Assembly: GCA_019918135.1 (NCBI GenBank)
Contig: WBZZ01006710.1
Span: forward strand, 22,501-86,500
DNA from: Paulinella micropora
Taxonomy: Eukaryota; Cercozoa; Imbricatea; Euglyphida; Paulinellidae
Reading direction: 5' to 3'
Length of the DNA: 64,000 nt
The position numbers and the translations under genes are program-made. Below, piece by piece: positions 1 through 8,340 of this stretch. Below the pieces are notes generated by a model. It saw only the letters and a program-made list of their open reading frames with translations, did not search any database and had not been told where the DNA came from. Numbering within the stretch: the first letter of the stretch is position 1; every line of letters begins with the position of its first letter.

Positions 1-229
1 TAGGACAATTCTATGAATATTATCAAGAAAGAATTCGGAACGGAAAGAGAAGTGACCGCGAAAATATTCAAACGCAGACATTGCCTTCATTTTAGGAAAG
101 AACATTATTTTGATTTTAGGAAAGAACATTATTTTGACAAGTATAATATCATATCTGAATATCATCTCTCTCTGAATTCGACTCACTGTGACTGTGAAAG
201 GGGGCGTTGAAGATTGTTGGTGAAGACCG

Positions 230-273
230 GGCCACCCCCACGCAAAAATCGGTCTTTTTTGAAAAGTCGGTCC
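230..273 (+). repeat. Left TIR of host transposon
   Basis: It begins GGCCACCCCCACGCAAAA and continues with TCGGTC, a T-run and AAAAGTCGGTCC. The same string occurs inverted near 49.74 kb. Element 1 is inserted exactly at its inner end, using GGTCCG (269-274) as target. Confidence 0.65.
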
Positions 274-274
274 G
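269..274. repeat. Target-site duplication of element 1, left copy
   Basis: GGTCCG directly precedes the element. The identical hexamer follows the right TIR at 21147-21152. Six-base duplications are typical of Polinton integrases. Confidence 0.9.
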
Positions 275-287
275 AGTAGATGATACC

Positions 288-336
288 GCAGTTCGTGTCA
301 TGAATTTTCGTGCCTTAAATTCACGACACTAACTGC
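288..336. repeat. Subterminal hairpin in the TIR
   Basis: The arm 288-307 (starting GCAGTTCGTGTC) is the reverse complement of 317-336 (ending ACACTAACTGC) with about two mismatches and a 9-base loop. The mirror copy lies in the right TIR. Its place 13 bases from the tip suggests a role in terminal replication or integrase recognition, which is inference. Confidence 0.6.
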
Positions 337-565
337 GATTAAGGCTTCTAGACATATCTCCCGTGTAATCAATACGAAGCAACAAAACAGCAAAATAACG
401 AAATCAAATTTTCAATCAATACAAGCAAACAAAACAAAGAAATCTCTCTTGCTCTTAATTTCGCTTTTAAATAAAAATAAAAGTCAAGCAAATTTTTTTT
501 CCGCTTTACTTTTACTTTTAAATAAAAACAAAATCAATACAGAAGGCCAAAAGCACCATATCCCT

Positions 566-585
566 ATCTCCAACTGGTTGGAGAT
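566..585. repeat. ATCTCCAAC palindrome, TIR copy
   Basis: ATCTCCAACTGGTTGGAGAT is followed by a half-site (CGTTGGAGATAA) at 591-602. The same palindrome core, with a changed centre, is found inside two coding sequences of this element (10724-10747 and 12419-12440). The mirror copy is in the right TIR. Confidence 0.8.
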
Positions 586-687
586 TTACACGTTGGAGAT
601 AATCAGGCTACTACAAGCAACAGAAAAATATATGACACATTTTTATTAAAAGTTATTACATAATGTATAATATCATTCATCATATTC

Positions 688-930
688 ATGAATATGATGA
701 TTGACCGCAAACAGAAGAGAGCAGAATATAGAAAAGAAAGAAGCAAACAAAAATATACTTGTGTATGTGGTAAGACCATAGGAATATACAGCAAATACAC
801 ACACGAAAAATCATATTTTCATAGAGATTTCTTCGCCGAGAAAGAGGAGGTAATGATTGGAGGTTATCCAGTTATACGTGTTTGTCGCAGAAATGATGAC
901 ATAGAAAGATATTATAAAAATAAAATGTAA
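688..930 (+). CDS. Small zinc-finger protein
   Basis: An 80-residue basic protein. Residues about 24-45 contain the pattern C-x-C-G followed about a dozen residues later by H-x5-H, a compact finger. The same finger recurs at the C-terminus of both GIY-YIG proteins of element 2 (38976-39698, 45347-45946) and in the broken gene at 21616-22148. Fingers of this type are common in giant-virus proteins. It is the first gene inside the left TIR, a position often taken by early genes. Nucleic-acid binding is inference and no specific function can be named. Confidence 0.6.
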   Translation: MNMMIDRKQKRAEYRKERSKQKYTCVCGKTIGIYSKYTHEKSYFHRDFFAEKEEVMIGGYPVIRVCRRNDDIERYYKNKM

Positions 931-1019
931 AATGATTTAAAGAAATAAATATTATTACATATATATATATATTATATATTATGTGCGAATGAACAATCCT
1001 TCAACAAGCAGACAAGGAG

Positions 1020-1355
1020 ATGAAAGAAATATATAACTCTCATTTTCCTGAAGCAAAAGCAGATGACTTATCTATTAAAATATTTACAAAACAAGAAATG
1101 TCTAATAGATATGTCAAAGCATACAAATTTTGGAAAATACAAGCCGAGATTATAAGAGATAAAGAAGAAAAAGATATGAAAGACTTATATAAATTAAAAA
1201 TATGTGCTATGGCCATTGAAAAATTGAATGAGAGAACTCCATTTAAAAAATATGTAAAATCAAACTCTGAATATTGGAAATTTCACAAAAAATATATTAT
1301 TGTGGATATTGAAGAAACTCCTAACGGACTTCTATTAAGTGGAGCACCGAAATAA
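1020..1355 (+). CDS. Hypothetical protein with PolB-like C-terminal segment
   Basis: A 111-residue basic protein. Its last third (KKYVKSNSEYWKF onward) resembles the segment just after motif B of the PolB encoded downstream in the same element, which reads SKYITKNHEYWKF. Shared positions include YWKF, DIE and a G-x-P near the end. It may be a captured polymerase fragment turned into a separate gene, or a small domain that also occurs within PolB. The N-terminal part is unrecognised. The ATG is preceded by an AT-rich leader. Confidence 0.55.
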   Translation: MKEIYNSHFPEAKADDLSIKIFTKQEMSNRYVKAYKFWKIQAEIIRDKEEKDMKDLYKLKICAMAIEKLNERTPFKKYVKSNSEYWKFHKKYIIVDIEETPNGLLLSGAPK

Positions 1356-1404
1356 ATAATTAATTTCAATCTAAAGAGTAAAATTATATTACTTATAATA
1401 TACA

Positions 1405-1608
1405 ATGGGCAGACACAAGAAGTATCTCACACTTGAAGATAGACGAAAGGCAAACAATGATAAAGCGATGGCTTATTATAACAGAAATCGCGATGAAATA
1501 AACAGAATGAGAAAAGAAAAACTTAAAGAAAGAAACAGGAAACTGGAAGAATATGAAAAAATGAAAGCAAAAGAAAAAGCAATAGAAAAAGCAACAGAAA
1601 AAATGTAA
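1405..1608 (+). CDS. Small basic helical protein
   Basis: A 67-residue protein, almost entirely Lys/Arg/Glu and predicted to be helical. The central motif AYYNRNRDEINRMRKEK resembles the small protein at 56989-57216 of the third element (AYYYKNQERIKSLRREK) and the charged repeats in the tails of the GIY-YIG proteins. A DNA-binding or packaging role is plausible but unproven. A TATA-like stretch (ACTTATAATATACAATG) lies directly ahead of the start. Confidence 0.55.
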   Translation: MGRHKKYLTLEDRRKANNDKAMAYYNRNRDEINRMRKEKLKERNRKLEEYEKMKAKEKAIEKATEKM

Positions 1609-1715
1609 AACTATTTTCCATCTAAAGATAACTATATATATTGATATATATATATTGGTAAAACAATTTAATTATTTTCAATATTTTTATATTCCTGCTA
1701 ATATAAAAGTAAAAT

Positions 1716-3746
1716 ATGCCACCACCATTACCACCTAGACCAACAAAAGAAAATGTAGAACTAGCGAAGGTAAGGGCGAACTTACGTGAAACAAAGACAC
1801 GAGAGGCGGGACGACGAGAGATAAAACTCGTTGAACTAAGACCAATACGAAACATAGGTATAAACGGCTTTTCATACCCCTTTAGAAATCTTGACATTAA
1901 CTTTTATGATATGGATGCGATTGAACTAATAATTATGAGAGCAGTAAGAGATGTTAAAACCAGAGGTATGACAAACGAAGCAAGTATTCATATTAAGTTT
2001 GGTTATATAACGGATGTTGATGACAGCAAGTTTTACAAATGGAAAACTTTCAATTCCGTTAAGTTGAAAGATATAGACGACCTATTTCGTGATATATATC
2101 TATACAACGAACAAAATCTTGAAGCCAGTGCTCACGGATATGAACGAATTATCCAATACATAAATATTCAAATTGTCCAAGAAGACGGAGGCGGATGCAA
2201 TTCTTCAGGAAAGGATTTGAAAAATAAAACAGATGAAGGAATTCATATTAATCCAAGGAGTAATGATAATAATTGTTTCTTCTATGTTGTCAAGAATATA
2301 TTAAACCTTCCTTTGAAGGGTAAATCAAAACTTAATAAAAAAGTATGTAATGATATTAGAAAAGAATTTAAACTTGAAACTAATTCTTACATACCTTTAT
2401 CGGTTGGTTTTGAAATATTAAAAAAATATTGTATTGAAGGTAAGTATTTTGAAATAACTGATGCGACAACGAAGCAGACTTTCAAAAACTTTGAAGACCC
2501 TTTAATTACTGCGGATGTGCTTTGTTATCTTCTTAAAGGACATTATATAAGTTTTATAAAAAGAAACAAAAATAAGTGCCCCAATTGTCTGAGGGAATAT
2601 TTCAATAATCACACTTGCAATAATAAAAGGATTACATATGCGAAGGCTAAACTTAGAGAAAAAGAAAAACAAGTAAGGTCTTTATTAACTAGATTTGATG
2701 AAATGAATTATAACAATCAAGATGAGGTTTTTCATTATGACCTTGAGACTTTTACAAACCTATACGAATTGCACACCCCATACATAGCGGGCTATACAAT
2801 TGCAGATATTGGTTTTAAATATGTCGCTGGCGATGATTGTATTCCCAAACTTCTTGATATAATTTTTAAATTCGCTGAAGATTTAGCAAAAAGAAAACCA
2901 AAAGCAAAATTATATGTTAATGCCTTTAATGGTTCAAAGTTTGACCACTACTTCCTTCAAAAAGAATTTATCAAAAGAAAAATTAAAGACACTCCATTGA
3001 TTAATAATGGAGCCATTATCTCAATGGAATACAAAAACATAAAATTCTGGGATATGTGCAAGCACACTGAAGGAAGCCTTAAAAAGAACCTTGAAACCTT
3101 GGGCTGTAATGTTTCAAAAGGAGACTTTGACCATAGTAAAGCGAAACGATGGGAAGAAATGGATGAAGAAACCAAAAAAGAATGTTTAGAATATTTACAG
3201 AAAGATGTTATGGGGCTTAAGGAACTCCACGACACACTAAATAGACAAACATACGAAGAGCACAAAACAAACTTAACCGCTTTTATCTCTACTTCGTCTC
3301 TTACATTCAATTTATGGAAAAAGAGGATAGATGGAAAATACATCATTCAATTACCTACCATAAAACAAGAAATAGACTTTAGAAAGGCTGTGTATGGTGC
3401 TAGAACTTATCCAAGCAAAAGGAGGTTTATCTCAGAGCAATACCAAAAATACTTAAGTGGCGAAATTAAGTTTGATGAGATTGTAGATTATCTTATTGAT
3501 GCGGATGTCGTCTCACTTTATCCAACCGCAATGCTTGAATTATTTATGACTGGTGAAATAAAAGAGTGCGAAGGAGAAATGAAGGGGAAACTTGGTATAT
3601 ATAATGTTGATTACATATCACCAAAAAACCTTTTACACCCGCGAGTGCCATTCCGCGATAGCAAAGGATGCTTAAAGTGGGAACTAAAAGATATGAAAGA
3701 CCAATGGCTCACGAGTGTTGATATTGAAGATATGTTAGAACTTTGA
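1716..3746 (+). CDS. polB: Protein-primed DNA polymerase B, N-terminal part (ends at internal TGA)
   Basis: Replicates the linear viral genome from a terminal protein. Visible are exonuclease motif I (YDLETF, about residue 341), Exo II (NGSKFDHY, about 407), Exo III (YLQKDV, about 493) and polymerase motif A (DADVVSLYP, about 595-603). Upstream is the segment NDNNCFFYVV, at the place where Polinton polymerases carry an N-terminal extension, and a C-x2-C...H-x4-C cluster near residue 287. The frame stops at TGA (3744-3746) but stays open beyond it in the same frame, so motifs B and C are cut off. This polymerase differs strongly from that of element 2. The stop may be a recent nonsense mutation. 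TGA is an ordinary stop elsewhere in the element (for example 5450-5452), so general reassignment is unlikely. Confidence 0.9.
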   Translation: MPPPLPPRPTKENVELAKVRANLRETKTREAGRREIKLVELRPIRNIGINGFSYPFRNLDINFYDMDAIELIIMRAVRDVKTRGMTNEASIHIKFGYITDVDDSKFYKWKTFNSVKLKDIDDLFRDIYLYNEQNLEASAHGYERIIQYINIQIVQEDGGGCNSSGKDLKNKTDEGIHINPRSNDNNCFFYVVKNILNLPLKGKSKLNKKVCNDIRKEFKLETNSYIPLSVGFEILKKYCIEGKYFEITDATTKQTFKNFEDPLITADVLCYLLKGHYISFIKRNKNKCPNCLREYFNNHTCNNKRITYAKAKLREKEKQVRSLLTRFDEMNYNNQDEVFHYDLETFTNLYELHTPYIAGYTIADIGFKYVAGDDCIPKLLDIIFKFAEDLAKRKPKAKLYVNAFNGSKFDHYFLQKEFIKRKIKDTPLINNGAIISMEYKNIKFWDMCKHTEGSLKKNLETLGCNVSKGDFDHSKAKRWEEMDEETKKECLEYLQKDVMGLKELHDTLNRQTYEEHKTNLTAFISTSSLTFNLWKKRIDGKYIIQLPTIKQEIDFRKAVYGARTYPSKRRFISEQYQKYLSGEIKFDEIVDYLIDADVVSLYPTAMLELFMTGEIKECEGEMKGKLGIYNVDYISPKNLLHPRVPFRDSKGCLKWELKDMKDQWLTSVDIEDMLEL

Positions 3747-4643
3747 TACGAAGTTAAAATTAATCGCGGATACTACACTGAAGAAGCAGAACCAGTATTT
3801 AAAGAATATGTCTCAGAGTTATTCAAGAAAAAAGAAAACTCAAAGAAAGGCACACCACAATATCTACTCGCCAAGTTGTTTATGAATGCTTTATACGGAA
3901 AGACAATCCAAAGACCAATTAACTCTGTGAGTAAATACATAACAAAAAATCACGAGTATTGGAAATTTTGGGCGACGAATGTTATAACCGATATTGAAAA
4001 GTTTGACGAAGCAAACGGAGAATTATGGCTAATCACTGGTATTCCTAGAGATGAGAAAGAAAAGGAAGAAAAAATTACGAAACCCACACATTATGGAGCC
4101 TTTATATTAGCATACAGCAGGCGAATTATGTATAAGTATATGACCGAGGCTAACCCAGACAATACCACAGACAAAGATTATTATTATACAGACACGGACA
4201 GCATTCAATCACATGTGCGACAAATTGAAAAAATAAAAAGGTTTAGAGATGTTTCAATAGGAGGGATGAATGATGATTTGGGCGATGGTAAGATAATAAG
4301 GGGTATATGGGTAGCACCAAAATTGTATATGTTGGAGTATGTTAAGAAAGGCGATGAGCAAGGCAAGACACATTTCCACTTTAGAGGAAAAGGATTGGAC
4401 TTGAAGAAATTAAATCCTGCTTCATATGAACTAATGGACAAGGGCGAAAGCCTGACAAACACAAGAGACTTCATAATGAAGAAGATACACACGAGCAGAA
4501 ACAGCAAACAGCAACACATTGAACACTTTAGCATTCAACACCAAAAGAATGTTGTAAAAGTTGTAAATAAGACGAGATGGTGCGGACGAGATTTCTATAC
4601 TGATAATGATAGCATTCCGCGAGGATACCATATAAGGACATAA
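3747..4643 (+). pseudogene. polB: DNA polymerase B, C-terminal part after the internal stop
   Basis: In-frame continuation of 1716-3746, with no frame change across the TGA. It holds motif B (MNALYGK, about residue 724 of the whole) and motif C (YTDTDS, about 826), completing a polymerase of about 975 codons. The first ATG after the stop is at 3876, just before motif B, so a separately started product would lack the exonuclease and motif A. It is therefore best read as the remaining part of one broken gene. The coding sequence otherwise shows no decay, which suggests a very recent stop or a sequence error. Confidence 0.85.
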
Positions 4644-4710
4644 AAGAATTAATTATTTAAAAAAAATAAAATAAAAAAAAAATATTTTTTCCATAAAAAA
4701 TTTTTATCAG

Positions 4711-4720
4711 TCTATATATA
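4711..4720 (+). promoter_or_regulatory. TATATATA promoter-like motif before 4724
   Basis: TCTATATATA ends three bases before the ATG at 4724. The same core directly precedes many genes of both Polintons and of the third element (5028-5035, 27270-27277, 37414-37421, 43678-43685, 60323-60330). It sits at a fixed short distance and follows an A/T-rich run. It probably marks a shared class of viral promoter with very short leaders. Confidence 0.6.
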
Positions 4721-4723
4721 GCA

Positions 4724-5014
4724 ATGTCCGCCCTCACCAGATTATGCGAGAAGTTTGAAAAACTCTCTATTGAAAATAAAAATGAAACCTTCACATTGAA
4801 AGATATCCAAAAGGTAATTCAAGAACAAATAAAGGCAATTGAAAATGCACGGGCTGGCAAGCCAACCGATGTTTTTCCATTTGGTAAGTATAAAGGTAAG
4901 AAAATTCAAGATATAGCGGTTATTGATAAGCCATATCTTGAATGGGTTATGAAGCAGCCGTGGTTTGAGAAATTTACCGACATTAAGGCAGAAGTAAAAA
5001 AATATTTACAATAA
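4724..5014 (+). CDS. Small protein with ExoX-C-like 'GKYKGK' domain
   Basis: 96 residues. The C-terminal half has the pattern FGKYKGKK-x-QDIA-x3-DKPYLEW, which resembles the small domain found at the C-terminus of exodeoxyribonuclease X-like proteins and in DUF3820 proteins. The N-terminal half (LTRLCEKFEKLSI) is shared with the 27288-27563 protein of element 2, so these two are direct counterparts. It lies between the polymerase and a second gene with the same domain (5039-5452), which suggests a replication-linked role. That role is inference. Confidence 0.65.
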   Translation: MSALTRLCEKFEKLSIENKNETFTLKDIQKVIQEQIKAIENARAGKPTDVFPFGKYKGKKIQDIAVIDKPYLEWVMKQPWFEKFTDIKAEVKKYLQ

Positions 5015-5027
5015 AATTATTTTGTAG

Positions 5028-5035
5028 TATATATA
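5028..5035 (+). promoter_or_regulatory. TATATATA motif before 5039
   Basis: GTATATATACC ends two bases before the ATG at 5039, in a 24-base intergenic gap. This is the same arrangement as at 4711-4720. Confidence 0.55.
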
Positions 5036-5038
5036 CCA

Positions 5039-5452
5039 ATGACCGACCTGAGCACCAAGCAGGACTACTTGAATGAAATTGAAAAATGGAACATTGACAG
5101 CGAAGTTAAGAAACCCACTATTAAATGGACTAAACCCGACATTGTTTCTTTCTATGAGCAATACAGACCAAGGGATGATAATGTGAAAGTCGTTATTCCA
5201 TTAGAAAGCGTGTTAGACGAAGAGCAGAGCACACCTTTTAAGGAGACTGACTTGAAAGAAACTGGAATTACAGAGATTAAAATGAATGTGGGTGAAGAAA
5301 TAGCGCAAAATGAAACCGATGTTTTTCTTCAATATGGTAAGTATAAAAAAATGAAAATTGAAGATGTCGCTAAGATTGACAAACCATACCTTGAATATTT
5401 AATTCAACAACCTTATTTTAATAATAAAGATGCGGTAAAAAAATATTTGTGA
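5039..5452 (+). CDS. Second 'GKYKGK'-domain protein
   Basis: 137 residues. The N-terminal 90 residues (KQDYLNEIEKW, PDIVSFYEQYR, FKETDLKETGITEIK) match the protein at 60333-60758 in the third element. The C-terminal 45 residues carry the domain seen in 4724-5014 (YGKYKKMKIEDVA...DKPYLEYL). The gene thus looks like a fusion of a third-element-type N-terminus with the GKYKGK domain. It ends with TGA used as a normal stop, 30 bases before the convergent fibre-like gene. Confidence 0.6.
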   Translation: MTDLSTKQDYLNEIEKWNIDSEVKKPTIKWTKPDIVSFYEQYRPRDDNVKVVIPLESVLDEEQSTPFKETDLKETGITEIKMNVGEEIAQNETDVFLQYGKYKKMKIEDVAKIDKPYLEYLIQQPYFNNKDAVKKYL

Positions 5453-5482
5453 TGATATTATATCGTCTTCCATTTTTTTGCT

Positions 5483-6706
5483 TCAATGGTCTTCTATAAA
5501 GTTCGCGATTACATTAATATTGCTACCAGCACCTGCCGACACAGCCTTCTGTGTGAATGTCAAAACATCGTTCGGTGTTAATTGAATATCGTATGTTCTG
5601 AGATTAATCTGTTGAGTTGAGGCGGCATTTACATAAATCTTAAAAATTGTCGTTCCGTTGGCGATAGCGGTTGCTTTTGTGTCTGTATCTACGATTGAAG
5701 TTGTGGCATCAACATCAGCAAAACCAGCCCCTGTTAGTGTCCCATTCAATACCATTCTGACGACATTTGACTTAGTATCTTCATTTGTAATACTTACCAA
5801 GGAAGGAAAGACATTTGAATAGTTGGTGAGGCTATTATTGAATAGTGCTTTATTCCTGATACTTAAAATGGGGCTTTCAGTTGTGCTCGTTTTTTCGTCT
5901 CCTTCCGCAGTATTTGTAATACTTGTATTAATAGTATTTGACCCCTCAATGAATAAACTAGCACTCGCTGTTTTAAGAATTTGTATTCCAGTCTTTGCAT
6001 CATTTCTCATTACGGCTGTAAATGGTAATGTCGTATTTCGCAGGCTTACACCATTATTATCATTCGCATACTTAATCATATGAACTAGTTGGAAATCACC
6101 AGTCTCTGGATTTTCAATTGAAAACTTAATGGCACCAAATCCAAGATACTGAAATTGAATTTGAAATACATTTCCTTTACTCCAGTCTAAGTTTGGCATA
6201 GCCGAAGTTCCATCGCAAGGGTCGTCCCAATCTTCTTGGTCAATATAAACTGCAACACCTCCTTTAAGATGCGCGATATTCATTCCTGCTTGATTTTTGT
6301 AAAAATAAAATCCATCAACGAGATCATTTCCTATTCCAATAAATGAATAGTAATCTTTTGTATCATCCGTTGTCCATAGAGCAGTAAAGCGAGCAAGTAC
6401 ACCCGTTCCAGTTCTATATTTTATTCTCCTTTTACTTACTAATCCAGCATCCGCCGTCGCATTTGCTTGAGTTTTCAATTCTGCCATATTTTCCAAAAAT
6501 GACACACTTGCTTTAGTTTCTGTTTTTGTCCATATCCTAGTATTAATGGTATATGGAAAGATTTCTTGTAATACTGGTGTTAATTGCGCAGTTGTTGTTT
6601 CGCCGAAGGCTGTCTTCATATTATCAATGTGTCCATCATATCCTACTTTTAGGTTAATGAACTCTCCTTTAGGATTTTGTGCTACCAAATTTCTCTGGTG
6701 AGACAT
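5483..6706 (-). CDS. Virion fibre/receptor-binding-like structural protein
   Basis: 407 residues. It opens with a QRNLVAQNP-type motif and LKVGYDGHI, and contains KYRTGTGVLARFTALW and a GIGNDLVDGFYFYKN segment. This layout is familiar from phage and large-virus surface proteins of unknown detail. Element 2 has a close counterpart (27588-28844) in the same position. It lies immediately downstream of the capsid gene on the same strand, supporting a structural role. The protein is beta-rich and lacks a signal peptide or membrane segment. The exact place in the particle is inference. Confidence 0.7.
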   Translation of the reverse strand: MSHQRNLVAQNPKGEFINLKVGYDGHIDNMKTAFGETTTAQLTPVLQEIFPYTINTRIWTKTETKASVSFLENMAELKTQANATADAGLVSKRRIKYRTGTGVLARFTALWTTDDTKDYYSFIGIGNDLVDGFYFYKNQAGMNIAHLKGGVAVYIDQEDWDDPCDGTSAMPNLDWSKGNVFQIQFQYLGFGAIKFSIENPETGDFQLVHMIKYANDNNGVSLRNTTLPFTAVMRNDAKTGIQILKTASASLFIEGSNTINTSITNTAEGDEKTSTTESPILSIRNKALFNNSLTNYSNVFPSLVSITNEDTKSNVVRMVLNGTLTGAGFADVDATTSIVDTDTKATAIANGTTIFKIYVNAASTQQINLRTYDIQLTPNDVLTFTQKAVSAGAGSNINVIANFIEDH

Positions 6707-6761
6707 TGTAGGTCTATATTATCAAAAAAATAAATTAACTATTAAAATTAATAATTACCTC

Positions 6762-8249
6762 TTAACTAATCGTAATCATATTTGCCTTAACCTGAACCTC
6801 TCGCTGAGTAATGGCCACGGTGTAGTGGTTGTAGGCAGCATTCGCGGTGGTCGCAATAAACTCCCATCGTCGCTCAGTATCAAGACTTAAACCGCTGATT
6901 TCATTTTGGTCTTTGCTCCATAGCGGGCGGGTATTATCCCAAGCATCAACCCAGAACCAGTTGTATTTATACACATCGTTATTCAACAAGGCCGAACCCT
7001 CAACCTTTGGCTTCAGGTACATATAGTCTTCTTTGCTCGCTGTGTCAATGTTGAATTCTTGCTGGCGGGAACCATCCAGAGTAGTGTAGAAATTGACAAC
7101 CTTAGCGGCGGCGCGGTTATCGTTGTCATAGGCTGTGTACTTTCTTTCTTCTGTGTTAAAAACAGAGTGATAAATCTTCTTCAAACGGCGACCATGACCT
7201 CTGTCAAATCGCATAATAATGTTTTGGCTTGTGCTTGCTTGTGTAGTATTCTTATAAACATATGGATAATCAATATTGAAGTTCATGCCTTCGGGGCTAG
7301 CAATCTTCTGCTGGATTGATTGAATGACATCAGGGTTCGTTTCAACAGCAAGAAACAAGGCAAGATTGGTGACATCAGCAGATACAGCCATAGGCATGGT
7401 AGCATTTCCTGCGGCAAGATAAGCAGTGCTAAGACAAGTAGCGGCACCATTCGTCACCGTATAACCAGTTCTGTCAGTAGCACCCCACACAATCCGCATG
7501 GTCAAAATTTCTGGAAACATAATAGTCTTATCAAGTGCGAAAATAGTGTTAATAATCATACCCAAAGGAATTTTAACATTAATGGCCAAAGCGGCATTCG
7601 CTCCACTTCCCACAAGATACTTCGCCTCGTTGTAATTAACATTTACGGCGGATAGTGCTCCAACTCCAGTCGTCAAAGCAGCATCATCGTGACGACGAGC
7701 AGAAATCACTGGCTCTCGCAATAGACCCTGAGTTGCGGCAGCAACATCGTTATTACCATCAGCGGCCGCACGAAAGGCTGTTCTAGTTGCTTCAAGAGCA
7801 CTAATGTTAATCAAGCCGTTAGCATTACACTTTTGGAGCATACACCCCCAACCACTAGCATCCCCGTGGTTAGGAAGGTCTAAGAAATCCTTCAAACTCA
7901 TTTCTGGTTTCCACAGCATCTTAGTTACCATTCTGAGATGGTTAAGGTCGCACAGATAAACACCGCTACGGGTCTGAAGTTGTATCTGGCTAATTTGTGA
8001 AAGGCAGTCCATAAAAATTCTAGTATAAGTGTTGGCAGGAGCCGCTCTCATAGTATAAGTAAAACTCAAATAAGACCTAGCGAGATTGAACGGACGACTG
8101 ATAAGGTCAAATGATCGTTCTTGCCCACCAGCAGTGGTGACCTCAAAGGTTCCAGAACCCTCACGTGGAGCGAGTTTATTCAAACGATACGAAGCACTGA
8201 TATAGTCAGTCTTGCTGAAATCCAATTCGCCTCCGTGTTGAGTTGGCAT
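6762..8249 (-). CDS. MCP: Major capsid protein (double jelly-roll type)
   Basis: 495 residues. It forms the hexameric shell units in Polinton-type viruses. The assignment rests on size, the beta-rich Asn/Thr-rich sequence, position beside penton, protease and ATPase genes, and conservation with the element 2 copy (28920-34171). The N-terminus (QHGGELDFSKTDYISASYRL) and C-terminus (TQREVQVKANMITIS) are nearly unchanged between the two. The start is ATG at 8249. The region around codons 201-205 (SAVNVNYNEAKY) is where element 2 carries its 3.8-kb insertion. A direct fold comparison was not possible. Confidence 0.8.
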   Translation of the reverse strand: MPTQHGGELDFSKTDYISASYRLNKLAPREGSGTFEVTTAGGQERSFDLISRPFNLARSYLSFTYTMRAAPANTYTRIFMDCLSQISQIQLQTRSGVYLCDLNHLRMVTKMLWKPEMSLKDFLDLPNHGDASGWGCMLQKCNANGLINISALEATRTAFRAAADGNNDVAAATQGLLREPVISARRHDDAALTTGVGALSAVNVNYNEAKYLVGSGANAALAINVKIPLGMIINTIFALDKTIMFPEILTMRIVWGATDRTGYTVTNGAATCLSTAYLAAGNATMPMAVSADVTNLALFLAVETNPDVIQSIQQKIASPEGMNFNIDYPYVYKNTTQASTSQNIIMRFDRGHGRRLKKIYHSVFNTEERKYTAYDNDNRAAAKVVNFYTTLDGSRQQEFNIDTASKEDYMYLKPKVEGSALLNNDVYKYNWFWVDAWDNTRPLWSKDQNEISGLSLDTERRWEFIATTANAAYNHYTVAITQREVQVKANMITIS

Positions 8250-8340
8250 TTTGTTTTTGATTTTTAGGCAGTAGTGTAAGTTGATTAATACACAAATATA
8301 TTCATAGAAAAAAAAATAATTAAATCAAAAATTAATTAAA

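Larger units (their letters stand above)
275..650 (+). repeat. Left TIR of element 1
   Basis: A 376-bp terminal inverted repeat whose partner is 20771-21146. The stretches I compared (tip, middle and inner end) are identical in reverse complement, and the lengths are equal. It contains a subterminal hairpin (288-336) and a copy of the ATCTCCAAC palindrome (566-585). A short open frame at 449-649 is mirrored in the other TIR and starts with TTG, so I do not treat it as a gene. Confidence 0.95.

Noticed and set aside
449..649. Open frame in the left TIR, repeated at 20772-20972
   Set aside because: It is the TIR itself read in one frame, starts with TTG and includes a palindrome. No sign of a real protein.
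3744..3746. Reassignment of TGA to an amino acid
   Set aside because: TGA ends an intact gene of the same element at 5450-5452, and no other intact gene contains it in frame.
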